64,000 nucleotides of DNA from Neomoorella sulfitireducens (GTDB lineage: Bacteria > Bacillota > DSM-521 > Neomoorellales > Neomoorellaceae). Made by a program: the position numbers and the translations under genes. Positions 51,223-58,749 of the stretch are shown piece after piece. Positions within the stretch are counted from its first letter, which is position 1, and each line of letters starts with the position of its first letter. The DNA lies in NCBI RefSeq assembly GCF_024733845.1, contig NZ_JANRHG010000004.1:62001-126000 (forward strand), given 5' to 3'. The notes below the pieces were generated by a model. It was given only the letters and a program-made list of their open reading frames with translations, was not told the DNA's origin and made no database searches.

Positions 51223-51849
51223 ATGGACGTTTTTATTGATGATTGGGACAGGGCTGTGGCTTTTCACGGGCATAAGTGCCCGGGTCTCGCCATCGGCTAC
51301 CGGGCGGCCAAAATCGTCCTGAGGGAGCTGGCCGCCGGCCGGGCCGGGGATGAAGAACTGGTGGCCATCGTCGAAACAGATGCCTGCGGCGTGGACGCCA
51401 TCCAGGTCCTTACCGGCTGCACTTTGGGAAAAGGCAATCTCCTTTACCGGGATTACGGCAAGCACGTATTTACCGTCGGGGACAGGCAAAGCGGGGCTGC
51501 CGTACGGGTGGCCATGAAAAGCGGGGCATGGCCGGAAGACGAGAATTACCGCAACCTGCGGGTAAGGGTCTTTAGCGGCCGGGCCACGCCGGAGGAAAAG
51601 GAGCTGTTCGGGCGTTACCAGGAGCGACGGTTACAGCATATCCTGGAGGCGCCGGAAGAGGAAATTTTTAAAATAGAACATGTCCCGCTAAAAATGCCGG
51701 AAAAAGCCCGCCTTTTTAACTCCGTGACCTGTGCTTATTGCGGGGAACCGGTGGCCGAGGTGCGGGCCAGGTTAAAGGAAGGGCGGTATGCCTGTATACC
51801 CTGCGCGGAAAATTACAGCCGCGGTTGGGAGTCAATCCGTAAATATTGA
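51223..51849 (+). CDS. FmdE-family protein with zinc ribbon
   Basis: A 208-residue protein. The FmdE domain (1-130) has FHGHKCPGLAIGYRAA (about 14-29) and ETDACGVDAIQVLTGCTLGKGNL; a C-terminal zinc ribbon (CAYCGE, CIPC) follows. FmdE copurified with tungsten/molybdenum formylmethanofuran dehydrogenase in archaea but its function is unknown. Followed by a FecBCD-type importer, suggesting metal or metal-cofactor handling. Confidence 0.85.
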   Translation: MDVFIDDWDRAVAFHGHKCPGLAIGYRAAKIVLRELAAGRAGDEELVAIVETDACGVDAIQVLTGCTLGKGNLLYRDYGKHVFTVGDRQSGAAVRVAMKSGAWPEDENYRNLRVRVFSGRATPEEKELFGRYQERRLQHILEAPEEEIFKIEHVPLKMPEKARLFNSVTCAYCGEPVAEVRARLKEGRYACIPCAENYSRGWESIRKY

Positions 51850-51864
51850 CCGGGGGGCTGAAAG

Positions 51865-52974
51865 ATGTTTAAGAACTTAACTAAATTGGTGATAGCTTTA
51901 ACACTGGTATTATTTGCCCTGGCCGGGTGCGGCCCGCAGGCCGCCGAGACGGGCCAGAATTTGCCGAAAACCAAAATAACCGACATGCTGGGGCGGGAAG
52001 TGGAAATAGCTGTCCCGGCAAATAAAATCGTGGCCATTGGCCCCGGCGCTTTAAGGCTGGTTTGTTATGTTAACGTTGCCGACAAGGTAGTGGGCATAGA
52101 AAATGTAGAAAAACAACAGCCCACAGGCAAACCCTACCTGCTGGCCCATCCTGAGTTAACGGAAAAACCGGTGATCGGCCCGGGAGGCCCGGATTCAACT
52201 CCGGATGCCGAGAAGCTGGCCAGTGTTAAGCCTGACGTGATTTTTGTGGCCTCCCTGGTGGACAGGGTGCAGGCAGACGAGCTCCAGGCCAAGACCAATA
52301 TTCCCATAGTAGTATTGAGCTACGGTTCGCTGGCCGTTTTTGATGAAGACGTTTATCGATCCCTGCAGTTAATCGGCAAGATTACCGGCAATGAACAAAG
52401 GGCCGGGGAAGTGGTCGCTTACCTGAAAAAATGCCAGGAAGATTTAAATACGCGGACAAAGGATATACCGGAAGACGAGAAGCCCGAGGTTTATGTAGGC
52501 GCCCTGGGTATGAAGGGTGTCCACGGCATTGAAAGCACCAGGGGCCGGTACGCACCCTTTGTTGCCATTAACGCCCGGAATGTGGTCGATGAAACCGGCA
52601 AAACGGGGAGCGTCATGATCGACCGGGAAAAACTCTTAATCTGGGACCCGGATATTATTTTTATCGACGAAGCCGGTTTAAACCTGGTACAGGAAGACTA
52701 CAAGAAAAACCCGCAGTTTTACCAGTCCCTTAAGGCGGTGCGGGACGGCCGGGTTTACGGCCAGATTCCTTTTAACTACTACTCCACCAACATTGATACC
52801 GCGATCGCCGACGCCTATTATGCCGGCAAGGTGATTTATCCCGAGAAGTTTAAGGACGTCGACCCGGCGGGGAAGGCCGACGAGATTTACCGGTTTCTTT
52901 TGGGAAAGCCGGTTTACGAGCAGATGGCCGGGGATTTCGGTGGGTTTAAAAAGCTTAACCTGACAACGCCGTAA
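51865..52974 (+). CDS. ABC transporter substrate-binding lipoprotein (FecB/BtuF type)
   Basis: A 369-residue lipoprotein with signal ending LFALAGC (Cys22), then ITDMLGREVEIAVPANKIVAIGPGAL typical of the type III binding proteins of siderophore/cobalamin importers. A helical backbone (about 185-215) links the lobes. Transported ligand unknown: iron chelate, cobalamin or metal oxyanion. With permease and ATPase it forms a complete importer next to FmdE. Confidence 0.88.
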   Translation: MFKNLTKLVIALTLVLFALAGCGPQAAETGQNLPKTKITDMLGREVEIAVPANKIVAIGPGALRLVCYVNVADKVVGIENVEKQQPTGKPYLLAHPELTEKPVIGPGGPDSTPDAEKLASVKPDVIFVASLVDRVQADELQAKTNIPIVVLSYGSLAVFDEDVYRSLQLIGKITGNEQRAGEVVAYLKKCQEDLNTRTKDIPEDEKPEVYVGALGMKGVHGIESTRGRYAPFVAINARNVVDETGKTGSVMIDREKLLIWDPDIIFIDEAGLNLVQEDYKKNPQFYQSLKAVRDGRVYGQIPFNYYSTNIDTAIADAYYAGKVIYPEKFKDVDPAGKADEIYRFLLGKPVYEQMAGDFGGFKKLNLTTP

Positions 52975-53009
52975 AATGGAGACGATCTTAGTGAGCGGGG
53001 AGTAAAAAC

Positions 53010-54083
53010 GTGCGCCAGGTGGCAACAGCGGAAAATTCGCTGGCTTACTTAAAATATACCCGGAGAAAGGTCCTGGTCATCGCCTTCCTGGTCTTTTTAA
53101 GCTTTTTGCTGGGGCTTTATGCCATAAACGCCGGGTCGGCGGAACTCACGTCGCACCAGGTGTTGCGGACGTTACTGGGCAAAGGGGAAGGCCGGGCCCT
53201 GATTATCATCTGGAATATCCGCCTGCCGCGGGTGCTGGCCGCTTTTATTGCCGGGGTGGGTCTGGCCGTGTCGGGTTGTGTAATGCAAAACATCTTGCGC
53301 AATCCCCTGGCTTCACCATTCACCCTGGGTGTTTCCCAGGGTGCGGCCTTCGGTGCCGCCCTGGCCATCGTCGCCCTGGGGGCGGGAAGTATCCAGCTTA
53401 CTGTGGCTGATGCGGTGCTCATTAACAATCCTTACCTGGTGACTTTTTTCGCCTTTTCAGGGGCCATGGCCGCGACCCTGGTGATCATTATCCTGGCAGG
53501 GCAAAAAGGCTTTTCCCCCGAGGCCATGGTCCTGGCCGGGGTGGCCTTAGGGTCCCTTTTTTCCGCGGGGACCATTATCCTCCAGTATTTTGCCAGCGAC
53601 GTGCAGGTGGCGGCCATTGTTTTCTGGACCTTCGGTGACATCGGCAGGGCTTCCTGGCGGGATCTGGAAATCATGGCTTTGGTAATTGGAACCGCCTTTC
53701 TCTACTTCATGGCCAACAGGTGGAACTACAACGCCCTGGACAGCGGCGAGGAAACGGCCAAAGGGCTGGGAGTGAATGTAGAAAAGGTCAGGCTGGCGGG
53801 GATGTTTATAGCATCTTTGATTACGGCCACGATAGTCTCTTTCCTGGGTATCATCGGCTTCATCGGCCTGGTAGGACCGCATTTGATGCGGCGGTTGATC
53901 GGCGGCGACCACCGCTTTTTAATCCCGGCGGCCGGGGTGATGGGGGGCTTTCTGCTCCTGGCCGCCGATACCGTGGGCAGGACTATTATTGCCCCGGTCG
54001 TCCTGCCGGTAGGGGCCATAACCTCTTTTATGGGGGCGCCGATGTTTCTATATCTCCTTGCCAGGGGGAGCAGTAAACGATGA
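53010..54083 (+). CDS. FecCD/BtuC-type ABC transporter permease
   Basis: A 357-residue permease with about ten helices and the FecCD signature: RLPRVLAAFIAGVGLAVSGC, MQNILRNPLASPFTLGVSQGAAFGAAL in pieces, LGIIGFIGLVGPHLMRRLIG and the TVGRTIIAPVVLPVGAITSFMGAP end. GTG start. Overlaps the ATPase gene by four bases. Confidence 0.93.
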   Translation: MRQVATAENSLAYLKYTRRKVLVIAFLVFLSFLLGLYAINAGSAELTSHQVLRTLLGKGEGRALIIIWNIRLPRVLAAFIAGVGLAVSGCVMQNILRNPLASPFTLGVSQGAAFGAALAIVALGAGSIQLTVADAVLINNPYLVTFFAFSGAMAATLVIIILAGQKGFSPEAMVLAGVALGSLFSAGTIILQYFASDVQVAAIVFWTFGDIGRASWRDLEIMALVIGTAFLYFMANRWNYNALDSGEETAKGLGVNVEKVRLAGMFIASLITATIVSFLGIIGFIGLVGPHLMRRLIGGDHRFLIPAAGVMGGFLLLAADTVGRTIIAPVVLPVGAITSFMGAPMFLYLLARGSSKR

Positions 54084-54835
54084 TTATGCAGGTAGACGGC
54101 GTGGAATTCAGCTACAACGGCCGCCATGTTTTAAGAAACATCAAATTTTCCATCGCCGCGGGGGAGTTTCTGGCCATCCTGGGCAATAACGGCGCCGGGA
54201 AGTCTACTCTAATCAAATGCCTGAATAAAATACTTAAGCCCAAACGCGGGACGGTTTTAATCGATAAAGAAAACGTCTTTCACCTCAGCCGGCTGGATGT
54301 GGCGCGCAAAATCGGTTATGTGGCCCAGAGGAGCGAAGGCGGCCGGGTTACCGTTTTTGACGCCGTGCTGCTGGGCCGGAAACCTCACATTAAGTGGGAC
54401 GTTTCCGCCAATGACCTGGAGATCGTGCAGAGGGTTTTAGCGCTCCTGGACCTGGAAGTGCTTTCTTTGCGCTATCTTGATGAACTCAGCGGCGGCGAAC
54501 TGCAAAAGGTGGTCATCGCCCGCGCCCTGGCCCAGGAACCGCGGGTCTTGCTCCTGGATGAGCCTACCAGCAATCTGGATTTAAGGAACCAGCTCGAGGT
54601 CCTGCAGACAGTAAAAACAGCCGCCAGGGAACACAACCTGGCGGCGGTGGTGGTCATGCACGACCTTAACATGGCTTTGCGCTTTGCCGACAAGTTCCTG
54701 TTTTTAAAAAATCATACCATTTTCGCCTGCGGTGGCCTGGAGATAATGACACCGGAAAATATCGCTGGTGTTTACGGCGTACCGGTGACAATGGCAACCG
54801 TGCAAAGCATCCCCGTAATTGTTCCCCTGGCATAA
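54080..54835 (+). CDS. FecE/BtuD-type ABC transporter ATPase
   Basis: A 251-residue ATPase with a canonical Walker A (GNNGAGKST), signature LSGGELQKVVIARALAQ, Walker B VLLLDEPTSNLD and switch VVVMHDLNMA. Its ATG overlaps the permease stop. It completes the binding protein-permease-ATPase importer. Confidence 0.94.
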   Translation: MIMQVDGVEFSYNGRHVLRNIKFSIAAGEFLAILGNNGAGKSTLIKCLNKILKPKRGTVLIDKENVFHLSRLDVARKIGYVAQRSEGGRVTVFDAVLLGRKPHIKWDVSANDLEIVQRVLALLDLEVLSLRYLDELSGGELQKVVIARALAQEPRVLLLDEPTSNLDLRNQLEVLQTVKTAAREHNLAAVVVMHDLNMALRFADKFLFLKNHTIFACGGLEIMTPENIAGVYGVPVTMATVQSIPVIVPLA

Positions 54836-54850
54836 GGATCTTATCATGTA

Positions 54851-54878
54851 AACCCCGGAGATTGCCTCCGGGTTTTTT
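54851..54878 (+). terminator. Terminator after the FecBCD-type importer
   Basis: AACCCCGGAG and CCTCCGGGTT form a ten-base stem (one mismatch) with an ATTG loop followed by TTTTTAT. Confidence 0.9.
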
Positions 54879-54899
54879 ATTTATGGGGCATATTTATTA

Positions 54900-54928
54900 T
54901 TGACAAATGGCCATAATAGTTTTATACT
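54900..54928 (+). promoter_or_regulatory. Promoter of the DUF5320 gene
   Basis: TTGACA (54900-54905) and TATACT (54923-54928) with a 17-base spacer, 35 bases before the ATG. Confidence 0.85.
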
Positions 54929-54962
54929 AATAATGAACATAAGACCAAAAGGAGGTGTTTAT

Positions 54963-55358
54963 ATGCCACGTGGTGACAGGACCGGTCCGTGGGGCCTCGG
55001 GCCGCGTACCGGCCGCGCTGCCGGGTACTGCAGCGGTTTTCCCGTACCCGGCTTTATGAACCCGGCTTTTGGCTTTGGCCGGGGTTTGGGTCGGGGCCGG
55101 GGATTAGGCCTTGGTCTGGGCCGCAGGTGGGCCTGGGGTTTTTTCCCGCCTTCTTTTGGCTGGTTTCCCGGGGGCTTTTGGGGCGCACCCTTTCCCGGCG
55201 CCGTACCGCCCCAGGGCGCAGCGCCTGATGTGGAAATTCTAAAGCAGCAGGCGGCCATGCTAGAAAGCCAGCTCAAGGCGGTCAAAGAGCAGCTGAAGGC
55301 CTTGCAGCAGGAAGAGCGTCAGGATAAGCCCCGCGATCCGGAAAATGAAGACCTGTAG
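54963..55358 (+). CDS. DUF5320 family protein
   Basis: A 131-residue protein beginning MPRGDRTGPWGLGPRTGRAA and GYCSGF, the DUF5320 signature. The middle is extremely Gly/Arg/Phe/Pro-rich (GFGRGLGRGRGLGLGLGRRW), and the end is a coiled coil (LKQQAAMLESQLKAVKEQLKALQQE). These proteins are encoded with NifX-like and MinD-like proteins of the orange-protein (ORP) type cluster; the biochemical role is unknown. AAAGGAGGTG ribosome site. Confidence 0.8.
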   Translation: MPRGDRTGPWGLGPRTGRAAGYCSGFPVPGFMNPAFGFGRGLGRGRGLGLGLGRRWAWGFFPPSFGWFPGGFWGAPFPGAVPPQGAAPDVEILKQQAAMLESQLKAVKEQLKALQQEERQDKPRDPENEDL

Positions 55359-55374
55359 GTGAAATCCATATGCG

Positions 55375-55409
55375 GGCCGGGTTATAAATTTTGTCTCCCG
55401 GCTCTTTTT
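55375..55409 (+). terminator. Terminator after the DUF5320 gene
   Basis: GGCCGGG and CCCGGCT form a stem (one mismatch) with a loop of about 15 bases, followed by CTTTTTG. Confidence 0.7.
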
Positions 55410-55422
55410 GTTTAATATTTTA

Positions 55423-55451
55423 TTGACATAAGCCCAAAATAACTATATAAT
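55423..55451 (+). promoter_or_regulatory. Consensus promoter of the NifX-like operon
   Basis: TTGACA (55423-55428) and TATAAT (55446-55451) with a 17-base spacer: a perfect sigma-A consensus 40 bases before the first NifX-like gene, implying strong basal expression. Confidence 0.9.
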
Positions 55452-55491
55452 GCAAGTGGACGATTGACCGAAATAGAAAGGGGCGAAGTTA

Positions 55492-55872
55492 ATGAAAGTG
55501 GCTGTTACGGCCCAGGGTAAAGATGCTACAGCAGCAGTAGATCCCCGTTTCGGGCGCTGCCAGTATTTTGTTATTGCCGATACAGCAAAAAATACCTTTG
55601 AGGCCGTAGCCAACGATAACGGGGTCGCCGGCGGGGCGGGGGTGGCCACAGCCCAGGCGCTGCTAAACCGGGGTGTGGAGATTGTCCTGACCGGCAACAT
55701 CGGGCCCAATGCCCTCCGGGTTTTGCAGGGTGCCGGGGTTAAGGTGTACACCACCACGGCGCCGACGGTCCAGGCGGCACTGCAGCAATGGCAGGCCGGA
55801 GAGGCCATGCTATTATCCCAGGCTAACGTAGGCTCTCATTTTGGTATGGGTCAGGGAGGTAACAGATGGTGA
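55492..55872 (+). CDS. NifX/NifB C-terminal-like cofactor-binding protein 1
   Basis: A 126-residue member of the dinitrogenase FeMo-cofactor-binding family (VAVTAQGKDATAAVDPRFGRCQYF in pieces, EIVLTGNIGPNALRVLQGAGVKVY). Related ORP binds a Mo-Cu cluster. It lacks a His-rich tail. Overlaps the next gene by seven bases. Confidence 0.88.
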   Translation: MKVAVTAQGKDATAAVDPRFGRCQYFVIADTAKNTFEAVANDNGVAGGAGVATAQALLNRGVEIVLTGNIGPNALRVLQGAGVKVYTTTAPTVQAALQQWQAGEAMLLSQANVGSHFGMGQGGNRW

Positions 55873-56228
55873 AGATCGCCGTAGCAACTGAGGGAATAAT
55901 GGTAGCCGAGCATTTTGGCCACTGTTCCCAGTACAGCCTGTTTACCGTAGCAGACGGGAAAGTGATAAGCAGAGAAGTTATCGCCAATCCCGGGCATCAA
56001 CCGGGGTTTTTGCCGAATTACCTGGCCAATTTAGGCGTTAACTGCGTGATTGTCGGCGGCATAGGTGCCCGCGCCGTGGAATTGTTTGGTGAGCGGGGCA
56101 TTGAGGTAATAAGCGGTGTTGCTGGTCCGGTAGAGGCGGCAGTGAATGCTTACCTGCGCGGTAATCTCAAGAGTAGCGGCAGTACCTGCAGCCATGACCA
56201 TGGCGGCCATGAAGGCTGTGATCATTAA
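55866..56228 (+). CDS. NifX-like cofactor-binding protein 2 with His-rich tail
   Basis: A 120-residue relative of the preceding protein (VAEHFGHCSQYSLFTVADGK, CVIVGGIGARAVELFGERGIEV). The end (CSHDHGGHEGCDH) is rich in His and Cys and could bind metal. Overlaps the previous gene. Confidence 0.88.
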   Translation: MVKIAVATEGIMVAEHFGHCSQYSLFTVADGKVISREVIANPGHQPGFLPNYLANLGVNCVIVGGIGARAVELFGERGIEVISGVAGPVEAAVNAYLRGNLKSSGSTCSHDHGGHEGCDH

Positions 56229-56262
56229 ACATTAAAATTTCAAATGAACGGGGGAAGGTAAC

Positions 56263-56433
56263 ATGGCAGCCAGGGTTGATGAGGAAAAGTGCACCGGTTG
56301 TGGCAGTTGCGTCGATGTTTGCCCGGTAGAAGCCATCACTGTGGAAGAAGTAGCTGTCATTAATGCTGACGAGTGCCTGGAGTGCGGCACCTGCGTTGAG
56401 GAATGCCCGAACGGAGCCATCAGCCTTGATTAA
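56263..56433 (+). CDS. Two-cluster 4Fe-4S ferredoxin
   Basis: A 56-residue ferredoxin with two cluster motifs: CTGCGSCVDVCP and CLECGTCVEECP. Too short to be noticed easily but fully formed, with GGGGGAAGG upstream. Likely electron donor or cluster source within the NifX/MinD operon. Confidence 0.93.
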   Translation: MAARVDEEKCTGCGSCVDVCPVEAITVEEVAVINADECLECGTCVEECPNGAISLD

Positions 56434-56448
56434 AGCGTGGTGAAGGAA

Positions 56449-57321
56449 ATGATTGTCACGGTGGCCAGCGGCAAGGGAGGTACAGGTAAAACCACCATTG
56501 TCACCAACCTTGCCCGGGCCCTGGCCCTGGCCGGGAAAATACCGGTACAGGTTCTGGACTGCGATGTCGAAGAACCCAATGCCCATCTTTTCCTGAAACC
56601 GGTGTTCCACGAAGAAGAGGAAGTAACCCTGCCCGTACCGGAAGTAGATAATAACCGATGTACCGGCTGCGGCAGGTGCAGCGAGGTTTGCGCCTTTCAC
56701 GCCCTGGCCGTAGCCGGCGGTAAGGTTATCACTTTTCCCGAAATGTGTCACGGCTGCGGCGGCTGCACTATAGCCTGCCCGGCGGGAGCAATTAGCGAAA
56801 AGCCACATCGCATCGGGGTAGTAGCCCGGGGCCAGGCCGGCAGGATTGATTTTGCCCATGGCAAGATCGATGTCGGCGTGCCCCTGGCACCGCCGGTGAT
56901 CAGGGTGGTCAAAAAACTTGCTTTTAAGGAAAGGCTTACCCTTATTGACGCCCCGCCGGGCACTTCCTGCCCGGTTGTTGCCGCTGTAAAGGACAGCGAT
57001 TTCTGCCTGCTGGTCACCGAACCCACCCCCTTCGGCCTCAACGATCTTCGCCTCGCCGTTGGGATGGTGCGGGAACTGGGTGTTCCCTTTGCCGTAGTCA
57101 TCAACCGTTCTACCCTGGGGGACCTGCGGGTGGAACGATATTGCCAACGGGAGGGTATCCCCATCCTGTTGAAAATTCCCTTTGACAAGGGATATGCCGC
57201 CACTTATGCCAGGGGCGATTGCCTGGTAGAAGAGTATCCCGAGTGGGTAACGCCTTTTATCGGCCTCTGGCAGGAGATAGAGAGGCTGGTGTCACAGCGT
57301 GCAAGAGCTGCTGGTAATTAG
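56449..57321 (+). CDS. MinD/Mrp-like ATPase with inserted ferredoxin domain 1
   Basis: A 290-residue P-loop ATPase: deviant Walker A SGKGGTGKTT (about 7), VLDCDVEEPNAHLFL, then an inserted ferredoxin (CTGCGRCSEVCA, CHGCGGCTIACP, about 68-110) and the DAPPGTSCPVV motif. Such ATPases are encoded with NifX-like proteins in ORP-type clusters. The ATG is chosen because GGTGA lies before it; GTG at 56437 is possible. Confidence 0.88.
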   Translation: MIVTVASGKGGTGKTTIVTNLARALALAGKIPVQVLDCDVEEPNAHLFLKPVFHEEEEVTLPVPEVDNNRCTGCGRCSEVCAFHALAVAGGKVITFPEMCHGCGGCTIACPAGAISEKPHRIGVVARGQAGRIDFAHGKIDVGVPLAPPVIRVVKKLAFKERLTLIDAPPGTSCPVVAAVKDSDFCLLVTEPTPFGLNDLRLAVGMVRELGVPFAVVINRSTLGDLRVERYCQREGIPILLKIPFDKGYAATYARGDCLVEEYPEWVTPFIGLWQEIERLVSQRARAAGN

Positions 57322-58234
57322 CGGTAAGGGCGGGACGGGTAAAACTTCTATCGTCGCTGCCCTGGCCGCCCTGGCGGAGGATAAAGTCCTGGCCGATTGT
57401 GACGTCGACGCCGCCGATTTGCACCTGCTCCTGCGGCCGGAGGTGGAAAGCGTCAATGAGTTTTATGGTTCCGACAAGGCGGTTATCGACCCGGGCCTTT
57501 GTACCGGGTGCGGCCGCTGCCGGGAAGTTTGCCGGTTCGGCGCCGTCATGGAGGCCAAGCCGGAGAAAGAAAATAGTGAAGACGATTCCGGGAAACTTGT
57601 CTTCCAGGTTGATTCTCTAGAGTGCGAAGGCTGCGGGGTCTGTACCCTGGTATGCCCGGCAGGAGCCATTGCCATGCAGCCCAACCTGGCCGGCTACTGG
57701 TATATTTCCGCAACACCCTACGGTCCTCTGGTCCATGCCCAGCTGGGCCTGGCCGAGGAGAATTCCGGCAAGCTGGTGACAAAGGTGCGCCAGGAAGCGC
57801 GGCGGCTGGCGGAGGAAAATAACGCCCGGCTGATTATTACTGACGGGCCGCCGGGCATCGGCTGCCCGGTCATTTCCTCCCTGACGGGCGTTACCCTGGC
57901 CCTGGCGGTAACGGAACCAACGGTGGCCGGCCGGCATGACCTGGAGCGGGTGGTGAAGCTGGCCGGGCATTTCCGGGTGCCGGTAGCCGTTTGCATTAAC
58001 AAGTATGATCTGGCCCCGGAGAAAAGCCGGGAGATTGAAGCTTATTGTTACGATGCAGGGCTTACTATAGCCGGGAAGATACCCTTTGATGCCGACGTAG
58101 CCAGGGCCCTGGTAAACGGTGTACCCCTTATGGCCTGTTCCCGCGGGGTGGCGGCCAGTGCGGTGCAGGCTATGTGGGACAGCCTGATGGTACGGTTGGA
58201 AAGAATGGCGAAGGAGCAGAACGGGCATAGTTAA
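57299..58234 (+). CDS. MinD/Mrp-like ATPase with inserted ferredoxin domain 2
   Basis: A 311-residue paralogue of the preceding protein: SGKGGTGKTS (about 8), DCDVDAADLHLLL, ferredoxin motifs CTGCGRCREVCR and CEGCGVCTLVCP, and TDGPPGIGCPVI. The GTG start overlaps the upstream gene by 23 bases, so the two are coupled and may form a heterodimer. Confidence 0.88.
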   Translation: MQELLVISGKGGTGKTSIVAALAALAEDKVLADCDVDAADLHLLLRPEVESVNEFYGSDKAVIDPGLCTGCGRCREVCRFGAVMEAKPEKENSEDDSGKLVFQVDSLECEGCGVCTLVCPAGAIAMQPNLAGYWYISATPYGPLVHAQLGLAEENSGKLVTKVRQEARRLAEENNARLIITDGPPGIGCPVISSLTGVTLALAVTEPTVAGRHDLERVVKLAGHFRVPVAVCINKYDLAPEKSREIEAYCYDAGLTIAGKIPFDADVARALVNGVPLMACSRGVAASAVQAMWDSLMVRLERMAKEQNGHS

Positions 58235-58240
58235 AATACT

Positions 58241-58266
58241 AGCCGGGAGGATTCCGGCTCTTTTTG
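58241..58266 (+). terminator. Terminator after the NifX/MinD operon
   Basis: AGCCGG (58241-58246) and CCGGCT (58254-58259) with a seven-base loop, followed by CTTTTTG. Confidence 0.85.
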
Positions 58267-58305
58267 TAGAATACTCTTTTACTGAGTAAATTAAATAAAT
58301 AACAG

Positions 58306-58481
58306 GCATCAAGGGAAGCCGGTGCAAAGCCGGCGCGGTCGCGCCACTGTAAGGGGGAGCAAACCCGCAATCAGGCCACTGGTCCGGTCCTTAGCAAGTT
58401 TAAGCTGCATTAACGAGGCTGAGGGCAGGCTGGGAAGGCGTGGGGGAGCGGTGAACCCGAGCCAGGAGACCTGGTGCCTGT
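58306..58481 (+). promoter_or_regulatory. Cobalamin riboswitch upstream of the transcobalamin-like gene
   Basis: GGGAAGCCGGTGCAAAGCC, then GCGCCACTGTAAGGGGGAG, and the B12 box GAACCCGAGCCAGGAGACC at 58453-58471 followed by the peripheral stem. All major conserved blocks of the cobalamin aptamer are present. A terminator hairpin at 58525-58560 makes it a transcriptional OFF switch for the downstream surface-protein genes. Confidence 0.95.
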
Positions 58482-58524
58482 GGCAGTAGCTGGTGCTCCC
58501 TACGCGGGATGGGGAAACGGCACG

Positions 58525-58560
58525 ACCCCTGTACGTTCTGGAGCGGGGGTTTTATTTTTT
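58525..58560 (+). terminator. Riboswitch expression-platform terminator
   Basis: ACCCC (58525-58529) pairs with GGGGT (58546-58550) as part of a GC-rich hairpin followed by TTTATTTTTT. Confidence 0.75.
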
Positions 58561-58749
58561 CAGAGTAGGCGCCTGGAATAAAACTATTTATATAAATAAG
58601 CCGGTCCAGGAGTAAAAAGATAGAACGGCCTATTCTAACTCATCCCGGGGATATCAAAAGGAGGTGTTAGAACTGGCCGTTTTTAAATTTGATGGCGTTT
58701 AAAAGGTTTTAGGACTACAGCTATCTTTTAGAGAAAGGTAGGTATCGGT
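58561..58749 (+). other. Leader between riboswitch and surface-protein gene
   Basis: About 190 bases. It contains a strong AAAAGGAGGTG (58658-58668) followed by no ATG, only CTGGCC and a nine-codon frame ending at TAA, and then a weaker AGAAAGGTAGG before the real ATG. It may be a leader peptide or a decayed start. Confidence 0.4.

Noticed and set aside
56167-57147. A 326-codon minus-strand open frame
   Set aside because: It is opposite the ferredoxin and MinD-type genes, whose motifs are unmistakable; the shadow has no domain and a skewed composition.
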